Positions 1 through 11,100 of a stretch of DNA of 64,000 nt are shown here, piece by piece (the first letter of the stretch is position 1; each line of letters begins with the position of its first letter). Below the pieces are notes generated by a model that saw only the letters and a program-made list of their open reading frames with translations, was not told the origin of the DNA and did not search any database. The DNA lies in NCBI RefSeq assembly GCF_021347895.1, contig NC_067134.1, positions 27,068,152 through 27,132,151 of the forward strand. The letters run 5' to 3'. The stretch comes from Acanthochromis polyacanthus. Taxonomy: Eukaryota > Chordata > Actinopteri > Pomacentridae. The translations under genes and the position numbers were made by a program.

Positions 1-535
1 TATATACAACGGAGTAAAATTGAAATGGAAAGTTATTTAGTAAGATATTGTACTTAACATTATTGTTATTTAGTTGATATTTTAGTGATATCCAGTCATT
101 CTTTACTAATAACTGATTGTTTCCATAATAAATAATTCTGGAATTTCCAAAGACATGATCATAATGAACATAAAAAACATGAGTTTTTTTTTACTTTTAA
201 TAAAAATGAGTGCAAGATATATCCCATGGACTTCAAAGGTCCCTCAATTATACACTCAAAAATATAAACGCGACACTTTTGTTTTTCCTCCCATTTTTTA
301 TGAGATGAACTCAAAGATCTCAAACTTTTTCCACATACACAATATCAGCATTTCTCTCAAATATGGTTCACACGTCTGTGATAGTGAGCACTTCTCCTTT
401 GCTGAGATAATCCATCCCAACTCACAGGTGTGCCATATCAAGATGCTGATTAGACACCATGATTAGTGCACAGGTGTGCCTTAGACTGCCCACAATAAAA
501 GGACACTCTGAAAGGTGCAGTTTTATCACAGCACA

Positions 536-965
536 ATGCCACAGATGTGGCAAGATTTGAGGGAGCGTGCAGTTGACATGCTGACAGCAGGAATGTCAAC
601 CAGAGCTGTTGCTCGTGTATTGAATGTTCATTTCTCTACCATAAGCCGTCTCCAAAGGCGTTTCAGAGAATTTGGCAGTACATCCAACCAGCCTCACAAC
701 CGCAGACCACGTGTATATAAGAGTTATCTTGTACTTGCACCTTTCGTGACTTTTTGCACCCCTCTGTTTGTTCCTAAGAGCTCTGTAACAGTAAATTTCT
801 CCTTTGTGAGATCAATAAAGTCTATCTTATCTTAACCACACCAGCCCAGGACCTCCACATCCAGCATGTTCACCTCCAAGATGGTCTGAGACCAGCCACT
901 GGGACAGCTGCTGAAACAATCGGTTTGCAGAACCAAAGAATTTCTGCACAAACTGTCAGAAACTG
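536..965 (+). pseudogene. Tc1-like transposase fragment
   Basis: From the ATG at 536 the frame encodes about 60 residues starting MPQMWQDLRERAV, with a helix-turn-helix region [20 protein letters not shown] typical of the DNA-binding N-terminus of Tc1-family transposases. Coding similarity breaks at about 715, where a ~117-bp foreign fragment is inserted, and resumes at 833-965, still within the N-terminal DNA-binding half. The catalytic DDE domain is absent, so this cannot encode an active transposase. Confidence 0.8.
715..832 (+). mobile_element. Very short LINE 3'-end insertion inside the Tc1 pseudogene
   Basis: This segment interrupts the transposase frame. It ends with GATCAATAAAGTCTATC followed by TTATCTTA, resembling the 3' end of teleost L2-type LINEs, which end in AATAAAG plus short TATC/TCTTA repeats. 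Only about 117 bp are present, consistent with strong 5' truncation. A clear target duplication is not visible. The family assignment is an inference. Confidence 0.45.
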
Positions 966-1739
966 GCCTTTTATTGTGGGCAGTCTAAGGCACACCTGTG
1001 CACTAATCATGGTGTCTAATCAGCATCTTGATGTGGCACACCTGTGAGGTGGGATGGATTATCTCAGCAAAGGAGAAATGCTCACTGTCACAGGTTTAGA
1101 CAGATTTGTAAACAATATTTGAGAGAAATGGTGATATTGTGTATGTGGAAAAAGTTTTACATCTTTGAGTTCATCTCATAAAAAATGGGATCAAAAACAA
1201 AAGTGTTGCGTTTATATTTTTTTGAGTGTACATTGACCTGGACAAGTTTTAAGTCATTTTGGACAATTTTCTTGTCAATTTCAACAATTTTCATGTCTGC
1301 TTGGATCGTTTCTCATCATTTTTGCATCATTTTTTTGTCTTTGGGATAATTTCAAGTCATTTTGGACAAATTTCATATCATTCTGGACGAATTTTTCGTA
1401 ATTATGGATCATTTTCAAGTCATCCTGAACATTTTTCTGTGTAATGTTGGACAAGTTTTGCGTCATCCCAACTTAATAAAAAGAACACAATCAAAACTAT
1501 TTCTCATTCAGCTCATTTTATTATTGTTTAGCTAATTAGAAGGTGGTTGTTATTAAATTGGGATGTTTTTTTAGTTGACATTTTAGTGATATTTGGTAAA
1601 CTTTTATTAATAAGTGATTGTTTCTATAATAACTATTGAATTTGTAAGGCATGATCATAATGAACATAAAACATTAGTTGTTTTTTTACTTTCATTAAAA
1701 AATGTATGGAAGATATTTCCCAAATATATTGACCCGAGT

Positions 1740-2981
1740 ATTTTCACACACTGCTTTTACTGGATCTTGAAACTTCCTCCACCGCTTGTAGTTCGTCTGG
1801 CAGTGTGCAAATGTCGTGCACAGCTGTCTGCAGAACCGGCCTCCGCTCCAGTGTTCCTGTGGTTTCCCAAACTCACGTTAACCACAAATTACCAGACATG
1901 TTTTCTGCTTGATTTAGCTGCTAACTACCACAAAGACATGACTGGAGCTAGCCTGGAGGTAGCACGGCTTCGCATTCATGAGACCATCTTAACTTGTTTC
2001 ATTTCCTTGAAACTTAACAGTCCTAGTTGAAGATGCGTTTCATAGATGCCTTTTGTGCTCCACTGAGAGAAATTAAAATTCTAAGCGTTTTGTATAGCGA
2101 AGAATACGCATCATAATCCGCCTTGACCCACATACTGTACGCTGTGAGTGCACCCAAAAAAGCTCCGGCTTGAATCGATAACATAATAGCTGGCCCACAC
2201 AAATAGAGCTAATGCACATTTATCATTTATTTATTCCTTCATCTCTTCATTCATCTCTATTTAGTTCTCCATCTGATGTATCTGCCTGGTGGTTTGAAGA
2301 TGCCCACGAGCTGGTAAAGTCGGAATCTGATTATAAAACAGCGAGTAGGGCCCGAGGCGTGCATCCACTGTGTCTACATGCGTGTTCGGGCGGGTGCACA
2401 TGTGTGTTGCAGACTGCTAATATATGTGTGTTTACATGGCACGTCCATGCTTGGGTAGAAATAATCAATAGATGAATCACCCAAAGCAGTGGAGCTCTCC
2501 CCAGGCAGTGTGGTGCAGCTTAATGCTATTCTTTCCATTCACCTTGGGAACGGCATCCATCAGTCCTCCCCAAAGTGAGGTGCGGGTTGCCTAAAACATC
2601 ACCAGCGCTGGAGGGGCTGCTTGGAAAGTGATGCAGGGAGAGCGCAGTTGACCTCTCACCTCCTCCATGTTTTCGCTCGCTTCCCTCCTCTTTTGGCAGA
2701 GCGGCAATCACAGAGTTCCCGCCTCATTGGCATTGTCAGGCGCTTACAGTAGTGTTTCTCTGTATTGTGCTGGTGGTTAACTGGTTCAAATGTTATGGAA
2801 ATGATATTTACCTCCTCTTTGATCCTGTAAACTCCAAACAGGCAGGCCTTTTTTTTTTTTCCCGTTTCTCCCCCCCGTCTCCTCCGGTTGAGGGAAGAAG
2901 GACTTAAAGAGCTGCTATAAATACAAACGGCGGGAAAAAATAGACATCCGAGCCGCACGGTGTTAAAATCAATCAAATAAG
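1740..2981. other. Unique non-coding stretch
   Basis: No recognisable gene, transposon end or tandem array. It contains a short T/C run at 2849-2880. Short open frames here show no family motif. Confidence 0.5.
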
Positions 2982-3142
2982 TGAAATTCTGAAGCCTTTT
3001 AAAATCACCGTCCGCTGTTCGCTCGTACAGTTTTTGACTCAAGCTGGTTGATTCATGATGCTCGAAAACGCGAGCAGGAGCAGCGTCTGACGGCTGAACG
3101 TACGGCGGCCGGCCCTCGTTTGCTCCGTGATAGATAGTGGAC
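2982..3142 (+). repeat. Left direct duplicate flanking the 3.3-kb array
   Basis: Left member of a locus-specific direct repeat. It matches 4573-4750 in the same orientation, sharing GAACGTACGGCGGCCG, CCCTCGTTTGCTCCGTG and ATAGATAGTGGAC. The right copy carries about 16 extra bases in the middle. No minisatellite lies outside the pair. About 120 bp of non-array sequence separates this copy from the array. Confidence 0.85.
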
Positions 3143-3280
3143 CGTCTGTCTGTCGTTTTTTTGTTCATTATCATCATGTCGTTACAAATTCTATAATTAT
3201 TTACGATGGAGACAATCACTTGTTAGTAAAAAAATGGTTGAATATTGCTAAAATGTCAAAACTAAATTTCCCTTTAATCT

Positions 3281-4506
3281 TGTTTTTGTCGTTTTGTGTC
3301 TCGTTTCTGTTCTGTTCTTTTGTCATTTTATGTCTTGTTTTGTCATTTTGTGTCTCATTTTTGCCATTTTGTGTCTTGTTTTTGTTGTTTTGGTCTCATT
3401 TTTGTCATTTTGTGTCTCATTTTTATCATTATGTCTTGTTTTGTAATTTTTATGTCTTTTTGTCATTTTGTGTCTTCGTTTTGTCATTTTCTATTTCTTT
3501 TGTTAACATTTTATGTCTCGTTTTCCATTTTGTGTCTCTGTTTTGTGATTGTCTTTTTTGTCATTTTGAGTCTCGTTTTGTCATTTGTGTCTTGATTTTG
3601 TCATTTTGTGTCTTAGTTTAGTTGTTTTGTGTCTCTTTTTTATCGTTTTGTGTCTCATTTTTATCATTATGTGTCTTGTTTTGTAATTTTTATGTGTTTT
3701 TGTCATTTTGTGTCTTGATTTTGTCATTTTGTGTCTTGGTTTAGTTGTTTTGTGTCTCTTTTTTATCGTTTTGTCTCATTTTTATCATTATGTGTCTTGT
3801 TTTGTAATTTTTATGTGTTTTTGTCATTTTGTGTCTTGATTTTGTCATTTTGTGTCTTGGTTTAGTTGTTTTGTGTCTCTTTTTTATCATTTTGTGTCTC
3901 ATTTTTATCATTATGTGTCTTGTTTTGTAATTTTTATGTGTTTTTTGTCATTTTGTGTCTTGGTTTGTCATTTTCTGTTTCTTTTTGTTGTCATTTTATG
4001 TCTCGTTTTAAATTTTGTGTCTGTTTTGTGATTGTCTTTTTTGTCATTTTGTCTCGTTTTGTCTTTTGTTTGTTTTGTCGTCATTTTTTGTCTCGTTTTG
4101 TCATTTTGTGTCTTGATTTTGTCATTCTGTGTGTCATTTATGTCATTTTGTGTCTTGTTTTGTCATTTTGTGTTGATTTTGTCATTTTGTGTCTCTTTTT
4201 TGTCATTATGTGTCTCAATTTTGTCATTTTGTGTCATTTATGTCATTTTGTGTCTTGGTTTAGTTGCTTTGTGTCTCTTTTTTGTCATTATGTGTCTCAA
4301 TTTTGTCATTTTGTGTGTCATTTATCATTTTGTGTCTTGGTTTGTCATTTTGTGTTTTGGTTTACTTGTTTTGTGTCTCATTTATGTCATTTTGTGTCTT
4401 GGTTTGTCATTTTGTGTCTCCTTTTGCCGTTTTCTGTCTCTTTTGCCATTTTGTGTGTCATTTATGTCATTTTGTGTCTCGTTTTGTCATTGTGTGTATC
4501 GGTTTT
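3281..4506 (-). repeat. Minisatellite array, 21-bp family, T-rich on plus strand
   Basis: Tandem units of the pattern TTTTTGTCATTTTGTGTCTCG (about 20-21 bp), the complement of GACACAAAAT + GACAAAAACGA. Higher-order periods are visible: about 122 bp (TTAGTTGTTTTGTGTCTC recurs near 3618, 3741 and 3862) and about 82 bp (TGTCATTATGTGTCTCAA at 4201 and 4283). All three plus-strand frames of the unit lack stops, which explains the long hydrophobic open frames. Not a gene. Confidence 0.9.
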
Positions 4507-4572
4507 TAATAAAAATTGGATATCGCTAATGCGTCAACCAAACAACTGTCCGAATTTAAAAGCAAACACCTT

Positions 4573-4750
4573 CTGAAATCCTGAAACCTTTTTCGTCACA
4601 GTCCGCTGTTTGCTCGTACAGTTCTGGACTCCAGCCGGTTTGATGCCTGATGCTCGGTAGCTCCATGCAGAAAACAAGCGAACAGGAGCAGCGTCTTACG
4701 GCCGAACGTACGGCGGCCGACCCTCGTTTGCTCCGTGATAGATAGTGGAC
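4573..4750 (+). repeat. Right direct duplicate flanking the 3.3-kb array
   Basis: Right member of the pair described for 2982-3142, in direct orientation. It includes an extra GTAGCTCCATGCAGAA block absent from the left copy. Confidence 0.85.
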
Positions 4751-7700
4751 GAGCGCTATCTCTCTGTCATTTTTCTTCATTCGTCCCTTATCACTGATCC
4801 TGAGAGAGAGGGGGGTGAAAACTCAGCTTTCCTCCGTGATGAATGGTTCACGTCTCTGACAAACTGACACCATCACGGCAGTTCATTTGTCACCGGCGCT
4901 TGTTCCTTTTGATCAAAACAGAAGCCCTCTTTATTTTACACAATGACTGATTTGACGCAGAACAGGACAGTGAAACTCTCTAATGATCACACCAGTGGGC
5001 CGGAGAAGTTGCTGTGAAGCCTGTAATGAAGCTGGGAATCAAATCGCAGTGATCATTTGCAACCAAAAGGGGGCACAATAATCCCTGCTTCAGATCTTCC
5101 ACATTACCACGGGCCTCAGAAACACACCGACTTGGACGATAAAATGAAGACGGAAGCCCAGGACGGTGGAGTATGAGTATAAGTTGTTGCATATATGCCC
5201 TCAAATGGGACTGCAAGCTATGTTGGAGTGCATGTTTTTCTTCTTCTTCTCTCTTGTTGAAATTAATTTTAACTCCCTCGTTCCACTCTGTGCATCAGTT
5301 AGCAATAAAATGCTTTAAATGTATTTGGAGTGGAAGAAAACAAGACTTCAGGGAGCGAGAAACACCTGGGAATATCAGGAAAAAGGTGGAAAAAAAGGTA
5401 TTTTTACCAATGCAGCGTACCTGTAGGCACTGTAAAGTACTCAAGTACTGCACTTAAGTACAAGTGCTTTTATTCTTTTTGGCTTTCTGCTTCGATTCCG
5501 CTGATTTCTGAGGGAAATGTGGCATTTTTTACTCCACTGCATGGATCTGACATAGCAGATAAAGGCTTTAAAAACTTACTGTAGCATAATAAATGATATA
5601 AAATATAATAAATTCACACACAGTAAATTCACTCACTGTCCTTTTTTGCTGATAAGAGCTCAGGTTGAAAATGTAGGACTTGAGCATTTTTTAAACTGTG
5701 GTATTTTGCGTTTTCTTAAGCCAAATATTTTCCACCACCGCCTGAAACTAAACAAATTCTGTGTAATCTGCAACGTAGGGCTGCTTTGGTTATTTATCTG
5801 ATCTGTAAAATGCCAGAAAAATGGTGTAAAATGTTGATTTTTTTGTTTTGTCCACAATAAACTCCACTTTACCGTCACAGAGGAGGGGAAAAAACAGAAA
5901 ATATTCACTTTTAAGGAACTGCAGTGACAGAATTTAAACGGATCAATTAAAAAAAAAACGTTGACAACTAATCGAATAATTGTTCCTGCTGTAGATCATG
6001 TATTTACCAGTTTAGAAATGACATTAAACTGGAATCAGATGAACTTTTGAGCACTCTTTGGGCTCAGAACATGCTGATTTCTTCTTGTAAGTACAATAAA
6101 AATGACATGACGGTTCTGCCATCCTCTCAGAAACTCTACTAGAGATGCAGCATTAATATATTTTGCAGTATGTGAGGAAATACACTGCTGCAGCCACAGT
6201 CGAGGGATTTATTAGTACGTCCTCTACTTCACTGTGTGATTTGGAAAAGGTCAGAAATGGATCTTTGGAGTCAAATTTGAAGCTCAAGAATAATTGAAAG
6301 TAGGAAACATCACATGAGCAGAAACATTTCCAGCAAGAAACAGAGAGTTGCCCAAATCTATCGAGGATTTCTTCTTAGTTATCAGTGTGGTTTTTTTTTT
6401 AGTTTTAATCTCCTGATGCCTAAAAAAGAGCAACTAAACTACATCTAGAAACAAAAACTTATAATTCCGAGTAAAAATAGACACGAATGACGTCCATTTT
6501 CATTCCAGAAATCAACAACACAACCCCTAAAACTGTTACTGTTTTAAATCTCCAGGAGCACAATAAGAACATAAACCTATTCTTCCTATAATTTAACACT
6601 CCTTTCCTCTAAATGTAAAGCCCTTCTGTTAATTGAGTTCCAAAGCTTTATCTGCAGGCCTCTTGATGGAGCCGCAGCATTCCTAAAAATACAACATCTT
6701 TTTCTCTTTTTTTTTGTTATATTCTCTTCTTTCTTTCTTTTTTGTCTGTCATCATTAATAATTCATCTCTTTTCTTGGATGCTAAAACAACAACAAACAG
6801 AACAACAGCTCGGATAATGTATTCAGTCAAAAGCTCATCGTCTGGGGGAGGAGGCGAGGGGACAGCGAAAATGTGCACTGGAGTGAGACAAGAGAGCACC
6901 CCGACAGGGAGAGGCTCAATGTCACTCCGCAGCGTGGCGGGAAGGAAGAAAAACAAACGCCAGAAGGGGAAGGGAAAAAAAATTTAAAAAAGAGAGAGAG
7001 AGAGGAAGATACAGTTTGTAAGTCATAAAAGCCCAATTAGAGGCATTAGGGTCCTCAAATGGAGGATTACAATGAATAATTTGTGACTGCAATTTTTTCA
7101 GGCTGATTGTGCCATTAATGTGGGTGACAAAAAAAAAAGGATATATCTTCAAGAAGAAAAGCTTTCAATGCCGGACAGAAGAAGGGGGAAAAAAACAAAA
7201 CAATAATTCAAGGTTACATGTATGCGCTGCCAGATCTGCGCGGCGGCCGTCCATTGACTCAGCTGCCTTACTTTAAATCTCTTCACTCCCCCGTCACCCC
7301 TTCATTTGGAGCGGCTCGACCTTGAATGTCTCCGGTGTGAACCAGTGCCCCGGCTTTCACATTACGCCAGAATGGATCCTGACTCATTCATTTAAACCAT
7401 CAAGAAAGCACAATACGAGGCAAATTAGCTGCCATTATTTAGACACTTCCATGCCCCCAATTTGAGGTTATATGACAGTTAGTTACATTGTCTCGCCCGT
7501 CTTCGTGCTCGTCCGTTCTCCGCAACACGCTTAATGCCTCTTCAACACGATTTGGATATTTCTGTCTTTAATTCTTCATAGAGGAATTAGCAGATTTAAC
7601 ACTAATATGTGGCACTTCTAATCCCTGTGTTCCATATTTGAGTTTTTTTATGAAAAATATCACAGGGAACAATTATGTCATGTCTTATTAGAAATATATC

Positions 7701-8583
7701 TTTTATCTGAACTTCTGCAGCATAAACAATGACGACTCTGGAAGGAGTCATGTAACTGCATTGGCTTTCTGAGGGAACTTGGACTTCACATAGAAGACTC
7801 TGCAGCAATCATTTCCTCCTAACATACTGTACCTGCTATCAGAAAGTGGACAAAAAGCTTGCAGTGTGTCGCACTTTTGAATGATTGCAAAATTTCAAAC
7901 AGTCTGAATTGTTGAGTAAGACTATTGGTTTTCGAAAAAGGGTTTGCCTCAAGACAGTTTCTCCAACTAACCGTGCAGGAATGGTGGGCGTTAATTTAGA
8001 ATTGTGTCTATAAAACTCCAGTATGAGCTCTGAGCAAATATTTGCCTTTATTGGAATAATGTGAGATGGATATTTCATCCCTCGTAGTCATCGCAGTCCT
8101 TGTAGTCCTTGCAGTCCTTGCTAACCATCTTCTGAAATGGACACTTGTTTGTCTGTTAGAATAATTTAAAACACCGTGTTCAGTTTTTGACTGCGAAGAG
8201 CACAGAAATGTCTCTACTAGTGGCTTCCCATTTGGTTTTGCAAGCATGTAGGTGACATGATGCATGATTCCTGCCAGCAGGGGCCACTTCTGCAGGAATT
8301 CACCCAACAAGACAGGGAAGAAGAACACTTCTACCATGTTAGTTTGACTTGTTGGATGTTGACGTAGGGTACAAGCCTTCCATTTCTGTTTTGAACCAGT
8401 TTTCTCCATCCCTTTGGTACCTGCACCGTTTTTAAAAACCCAAACAGCAGCACTCAGCATGAACCTACATGCTGAAAATGGCAAATTTTGATGAAGATTT
8501 GGGACTTTAAGGCAGCCCTGATTGGTTCTTTGAATGAACCATCCACTGATGTATATATTGGAGGGGCACCGTTGCGGCATCCT
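4751..8583. other. Mostly unique non-coding DNA
   Basis: No gene recognised. At 5425-5540 the run AAGTACTCAAGTACTGCAC and a nearby TTTTTACTCCACTGCAT resemble a common teleost dispersed repeat (low certainty). 6700-6740 is T/C-rich; 6835-7010 is purine-rich. 7200-7560 is less A+T-rich and of ordinary complexity, the kind of sequence worth testing for conservation. A small imperfect ~9-bp tandem repeat (GTAGTCCTTGCAGTCCTT) lies at 8083-8120. A 200-codon minus-strand open frame at 8008-8610 has no motif I can assign. Confidence 0.45.
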
Positions 8584-8708
8584 CTGAGCTAATGGTGTTG
8601 AAAGGCTCATTGATGATTGGAAAACCTTTGTGCAGTTATGTCAGCACATAAGTTTTCATGGAAAACATGAAATTGTCTGGGTGACCCCAAACTTCTGAAT
8701 GATAGTGT
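8584..8708 (-). mobile_element. Fragment of TA-type MITE (CACTACTGTTCAAAAG family)
   Basis: Matches one end of the fuller copy at 39898-40250 in reverse orientation: GCTCATTGATGATT, CATGAAATTGTC and the terminal GACCCCAAACTTCTGAA. One end only; the other half is missing. Confidence 0.7.
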
Positions 8709-8803
8709 GTGTTTCTGAGATTTTTGTGTGTGCGTAGATGCAGTCAGACTATGTAAATATACCGTATAACACTTTATGATACCTTTTCACATCCTCTTTG
8801 GTG

Positions 8804-9175
8804 TAGGGCTGGACCCGAATATCCGAATATTCGTTCGCTACGGCGGTATCCGGATATTAATTTTGGTATCTGAATATTCGGAGCTCGTCTCTTCCCTTTG
8901 CCTTTAGCCCACTTCGGCTCATCCCGTCGTGTTCGGCTCATCAATTCGTGTTTCTTACCACCACCCGAATGGCCGGGTTGCTGCCGACTCTGACGTCACG
9001 CTTCACTTCGTTACATAAACACAAGACAAGATGCTGAAGACCTCCGCTGTTTGGGAATTCTCCTGTTTAACTGAAGACAAAACGAAGGCAAAATTTGGAC
9101 CCGGAGACCAGACGAACGGATCCGAATATTCGGGCCGTCTCCGCCACAAGCCCCCCCTAAAAAATGCTGTGAACT
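8804..9175 (+). mobile_element. hAT-like element fragment with GAATATTCG-rich ends
   Basis: Begins TAGGGCTGGACCCGAATATCC and carries related inverted sequence near the right side (CCGAATATTCGGGCC at 9122-9137). Between them is the start of a BED-finger-like reading frame (9031). The exact right end and target duplication could not be settled. A non-autonomous or truncated hAT element is the likeliest reading. Confidence 0.5.
9031..9105 (+). pseudogene. BED-type zinc-finger start of a hAT transposase, truncated
   Basis: The frame from the ATG at 9031 reads MLKTSAVWEF then a TEDKTKAKFG run. The S-x-V-W-x-F start followed by a K-x-A-K stretch resembles the first part of BED fingers in hAT transposases. 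The Cys and His ligands that should follow are missing because the sequence passes directly into terminal-repeat-like DNA. Nothing of a catalytic domain remains. Confidence 0.4.
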
Positions 9176-9612
9176 GTAAAGGATTGTAACTACTTCTGAG
9201 GTCAATCATGCATTAAAAAACTATTGGATTATCGAAGAATCAAAGAAGAAAACCCAGTCAAACTGGACATTAGAATTCTCTCATCTAAAACAGATCAAAT
9301 CTGTTTTATAACAAGCGAAACCTCTTTTTTCACCCCTAATGTGCCTTATCTCACCATTTACCAATCAGTAAGTTTTTGTTTTTCTGTAGTACTGCCAGTA
9401 ATATATATTTGGCCTTGATTAAAATCAGAGGGGCAGAAAAGAGAAAGCTCTGGCAGGAATCTTTGGTCAGCCAGCAGGAGCACTGAAGCCGTTTACTTCC
9501 CACGGGAGAAGATAAAAGTCTATCTCTGAACGTGGCTAATGACTTTCCTCACCTTAAGTCTGTGTTGACAACTGTTCCGAGTTTACCTCTCACCAGGCCG
9601 GAGCACTGACCG
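9176..9612. other. Unique non-coding stretch
   Basis: No gene, element end or tandem repeat seen. Confidence 0.5.
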
Positions 9613-9685
9613 ACTGAGCCTCGTTTTCCCTCCGTCCTCCTCACAGAAACTGCTTTTTTTTTCTAGGCACATTACACATCTGCTC
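9613..9685 (+). repeat. Left direct duplicate flanking the 9.7-kb array
   Basis: Shares CCCTCCGTCCTCCTCACAG, AAACT, a T-run and ACACATCTGCTC with 10355-10430 in the same orientation. It directly abuts the array. Confidence 0.85.
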
Positions 9686-10354
9686 AAATGAGACACACAT
9701 GACAATAAGGAGACAGAAAATGACAAAACTGATACACGAAATGACAAAAATCACAAAACTGAGAACCAAAATGACATAACCGAGCTACAAAGTCACAAAA
9801 GGAGACACAAAATAACAAATCCGAGACCAAAAATGACAAAAACGAGCCTCAAAATGACAACACAAGACTGAAGCTGACAAAAACAAGACAGAAACAACAA
9901 AACCAAGACACAAAATGACAAAACCGAGACACAAAACAACAAAATGGACACGCAAAATGCCAAAAATGAGACAGAAAACAATGAAAACGATACACAAAAT
10001 GACAAAATGAGACACAAAGTGACAAAACGAGACAGAAAACGACAAAATCGAGACACAGGATGACAAAAATGAGACAGAAAATGACAAAACCGATACAGAA
10101 AACACCAAAAATGGGACACAAAACGCAAAATCGAGACACAAAATGACAAAAATGAGACAGAAAATGACAAAACCGATACAGAAAACACAAAAATGGGAAA
10201 AAACCCGACAAAATCGAGACACAAAGTGACAAAAATGAGACAGAAAATGACAAAACCGATACAGAAAACACAAAATGGGACACAAAATGACAAAAGGAGA
10301 CACAAAGTGACAAAAATGAGACTAAAAACGACAAAAACGAGACACAAAATGACA
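9686..10354 (+). repeat. Minisatellite array, 21-bp family, A-rich on plus strand
   Basis: Units of GACAAAAACGA + GACACAAAAT with variants (GACAGAAA, CCGATACAG). An 83-bp higher-order period is visible: CCGATACA recurs at 10090, 10173 and 10256. Positions 9876-9950 are almost identical to a patch at 12821-12896 in another array. Confidence 0.9.
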
Positions 10355-10430
10355 ACTTGAGCCTAGTTTTCCCTCCGTCCTCCTCACAGAAACTCCTTTT
10401 TTTTTTCCAGGCACATTTACACATCTGCTC
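10355..10430 (+). repeat. Right direct duplicate flanking the 9.7-kb array
   Basis: Direct copy of 9613-9685 immediately after the array; differences are a few substitutions and T-run length. Confidence 0.85.
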
Positions 10431-11100
10431 CTCTCTTATCTTGCGTGTTGTTGTGCCGCCGTGCTCAAACTTTACATCCATCTCTGCTGTGAGTTGAAGG
10501 TGGAAGGTTCAGAGCCTGAGAGAGGTGGCCTGGAACGCACTGCTGCTTTCTTCTTTACAGATACGTTGCGATGTAAAAAAGTCTCTTAAAGAGTTTGTTG
10601 AGGAAAGACCGCGGAGGGCAGTGCTATTAACAGGTGTTCCAGCTCCGGCTCTTTGTAGAGCCTAAAGGGAGCTTTAACCTCGGTGGCACCACACTTAGGG
10701 TAAACAAACATGAACCCTACACACAGCAGGAATCCGCTATTCAGAGTCAAATGGACTTCAATGCAAATCGTCCGCATCATCTGAGGATGCTTTTAGAATT
10801 CTGGCAGACGTGCAGTAAATAAAAAAGCTTTTAACAATACAGATGTTTCATAGAGGAGAAAATAAACAGTCCGTGGCCCCAAACGTCTGTCAGAAATAGT
10901 TAAATCTGTATTCATGAGTCCTGACAGTTACATAGTTTTTTGTTTTATCTAGGAGCTGAGCCTAAATGTTCCCTTACAGAAGTAATTCCTCTTACTGCTG
11001 CGCTTCTTATCTCGTCTTAAATTCAGTTAATTGCTGCTTTATTGGCGTCCGTAAAGCACTGAGGTGAACAAATTAAAACAGCCGTTCACCACAGGAGAAT
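10431..11100. other. Unique non-coding stretch
   Basis: No gene or repeat recognised. I looked for a duplicate of this segment beyond the next array and did not find one. Confidence 0.5.

Larger units (their letters stand above)
253..1228 (+). mobile_element. Tc1-like transposon, internally deleted, long inverted terminal repeats
   Basis: Inverted repeats of about 250 bp (253-502 and 966-1228) begin CACTCAAAAATATAAACGC and end with its complement. TA lies on both sides (251-252, 1229-1230), the target duplication of the Tc1/mariner superfamily. At 976 bp it is shorter than a typical 1.6-kb Tc1 element: only the start of the transposase remains before the reading frame runs into the right inverted repeat. 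The related repeat at 12010-12040 shows the unoccupied site (CTCAGTTATAGATTGACCC), so the insertion point is confirmed within the window. It is non-autonomous. Confidence 0.85.
65..1739. repeat. Composite repeat, copy 1: duplication-array-duplication, split by a Tc1-like element
   Basis: Two direct copies of an A+T-rich segment, about 69-250 and 1566-1733, share runs such as GACATGATCATAATGAACAT / GGCATGATCATAATGAACAT and the TTTAGTTGA-ATTTTAGTGATAT block. Between them lies a degenerate array (1240-1480) of roughly 21-bp units with core AAGTCATTTTGGACAA, then an A+T-rich tail (1481-1565). The left copy is split from the array by a Tc1-like element at 253-1228. A second, rearranged copy of the whole repeat lies at 11951-13060, so this is a dispersed family. 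I cannot name it. Confidence 0.7.

Noticed and set aside
8008..8610. 200-codon minus-strand open frame as a candidate gene
   Set aside because: Runs into a MITE fragment at one end and has no motif; not enough support for a CDS.
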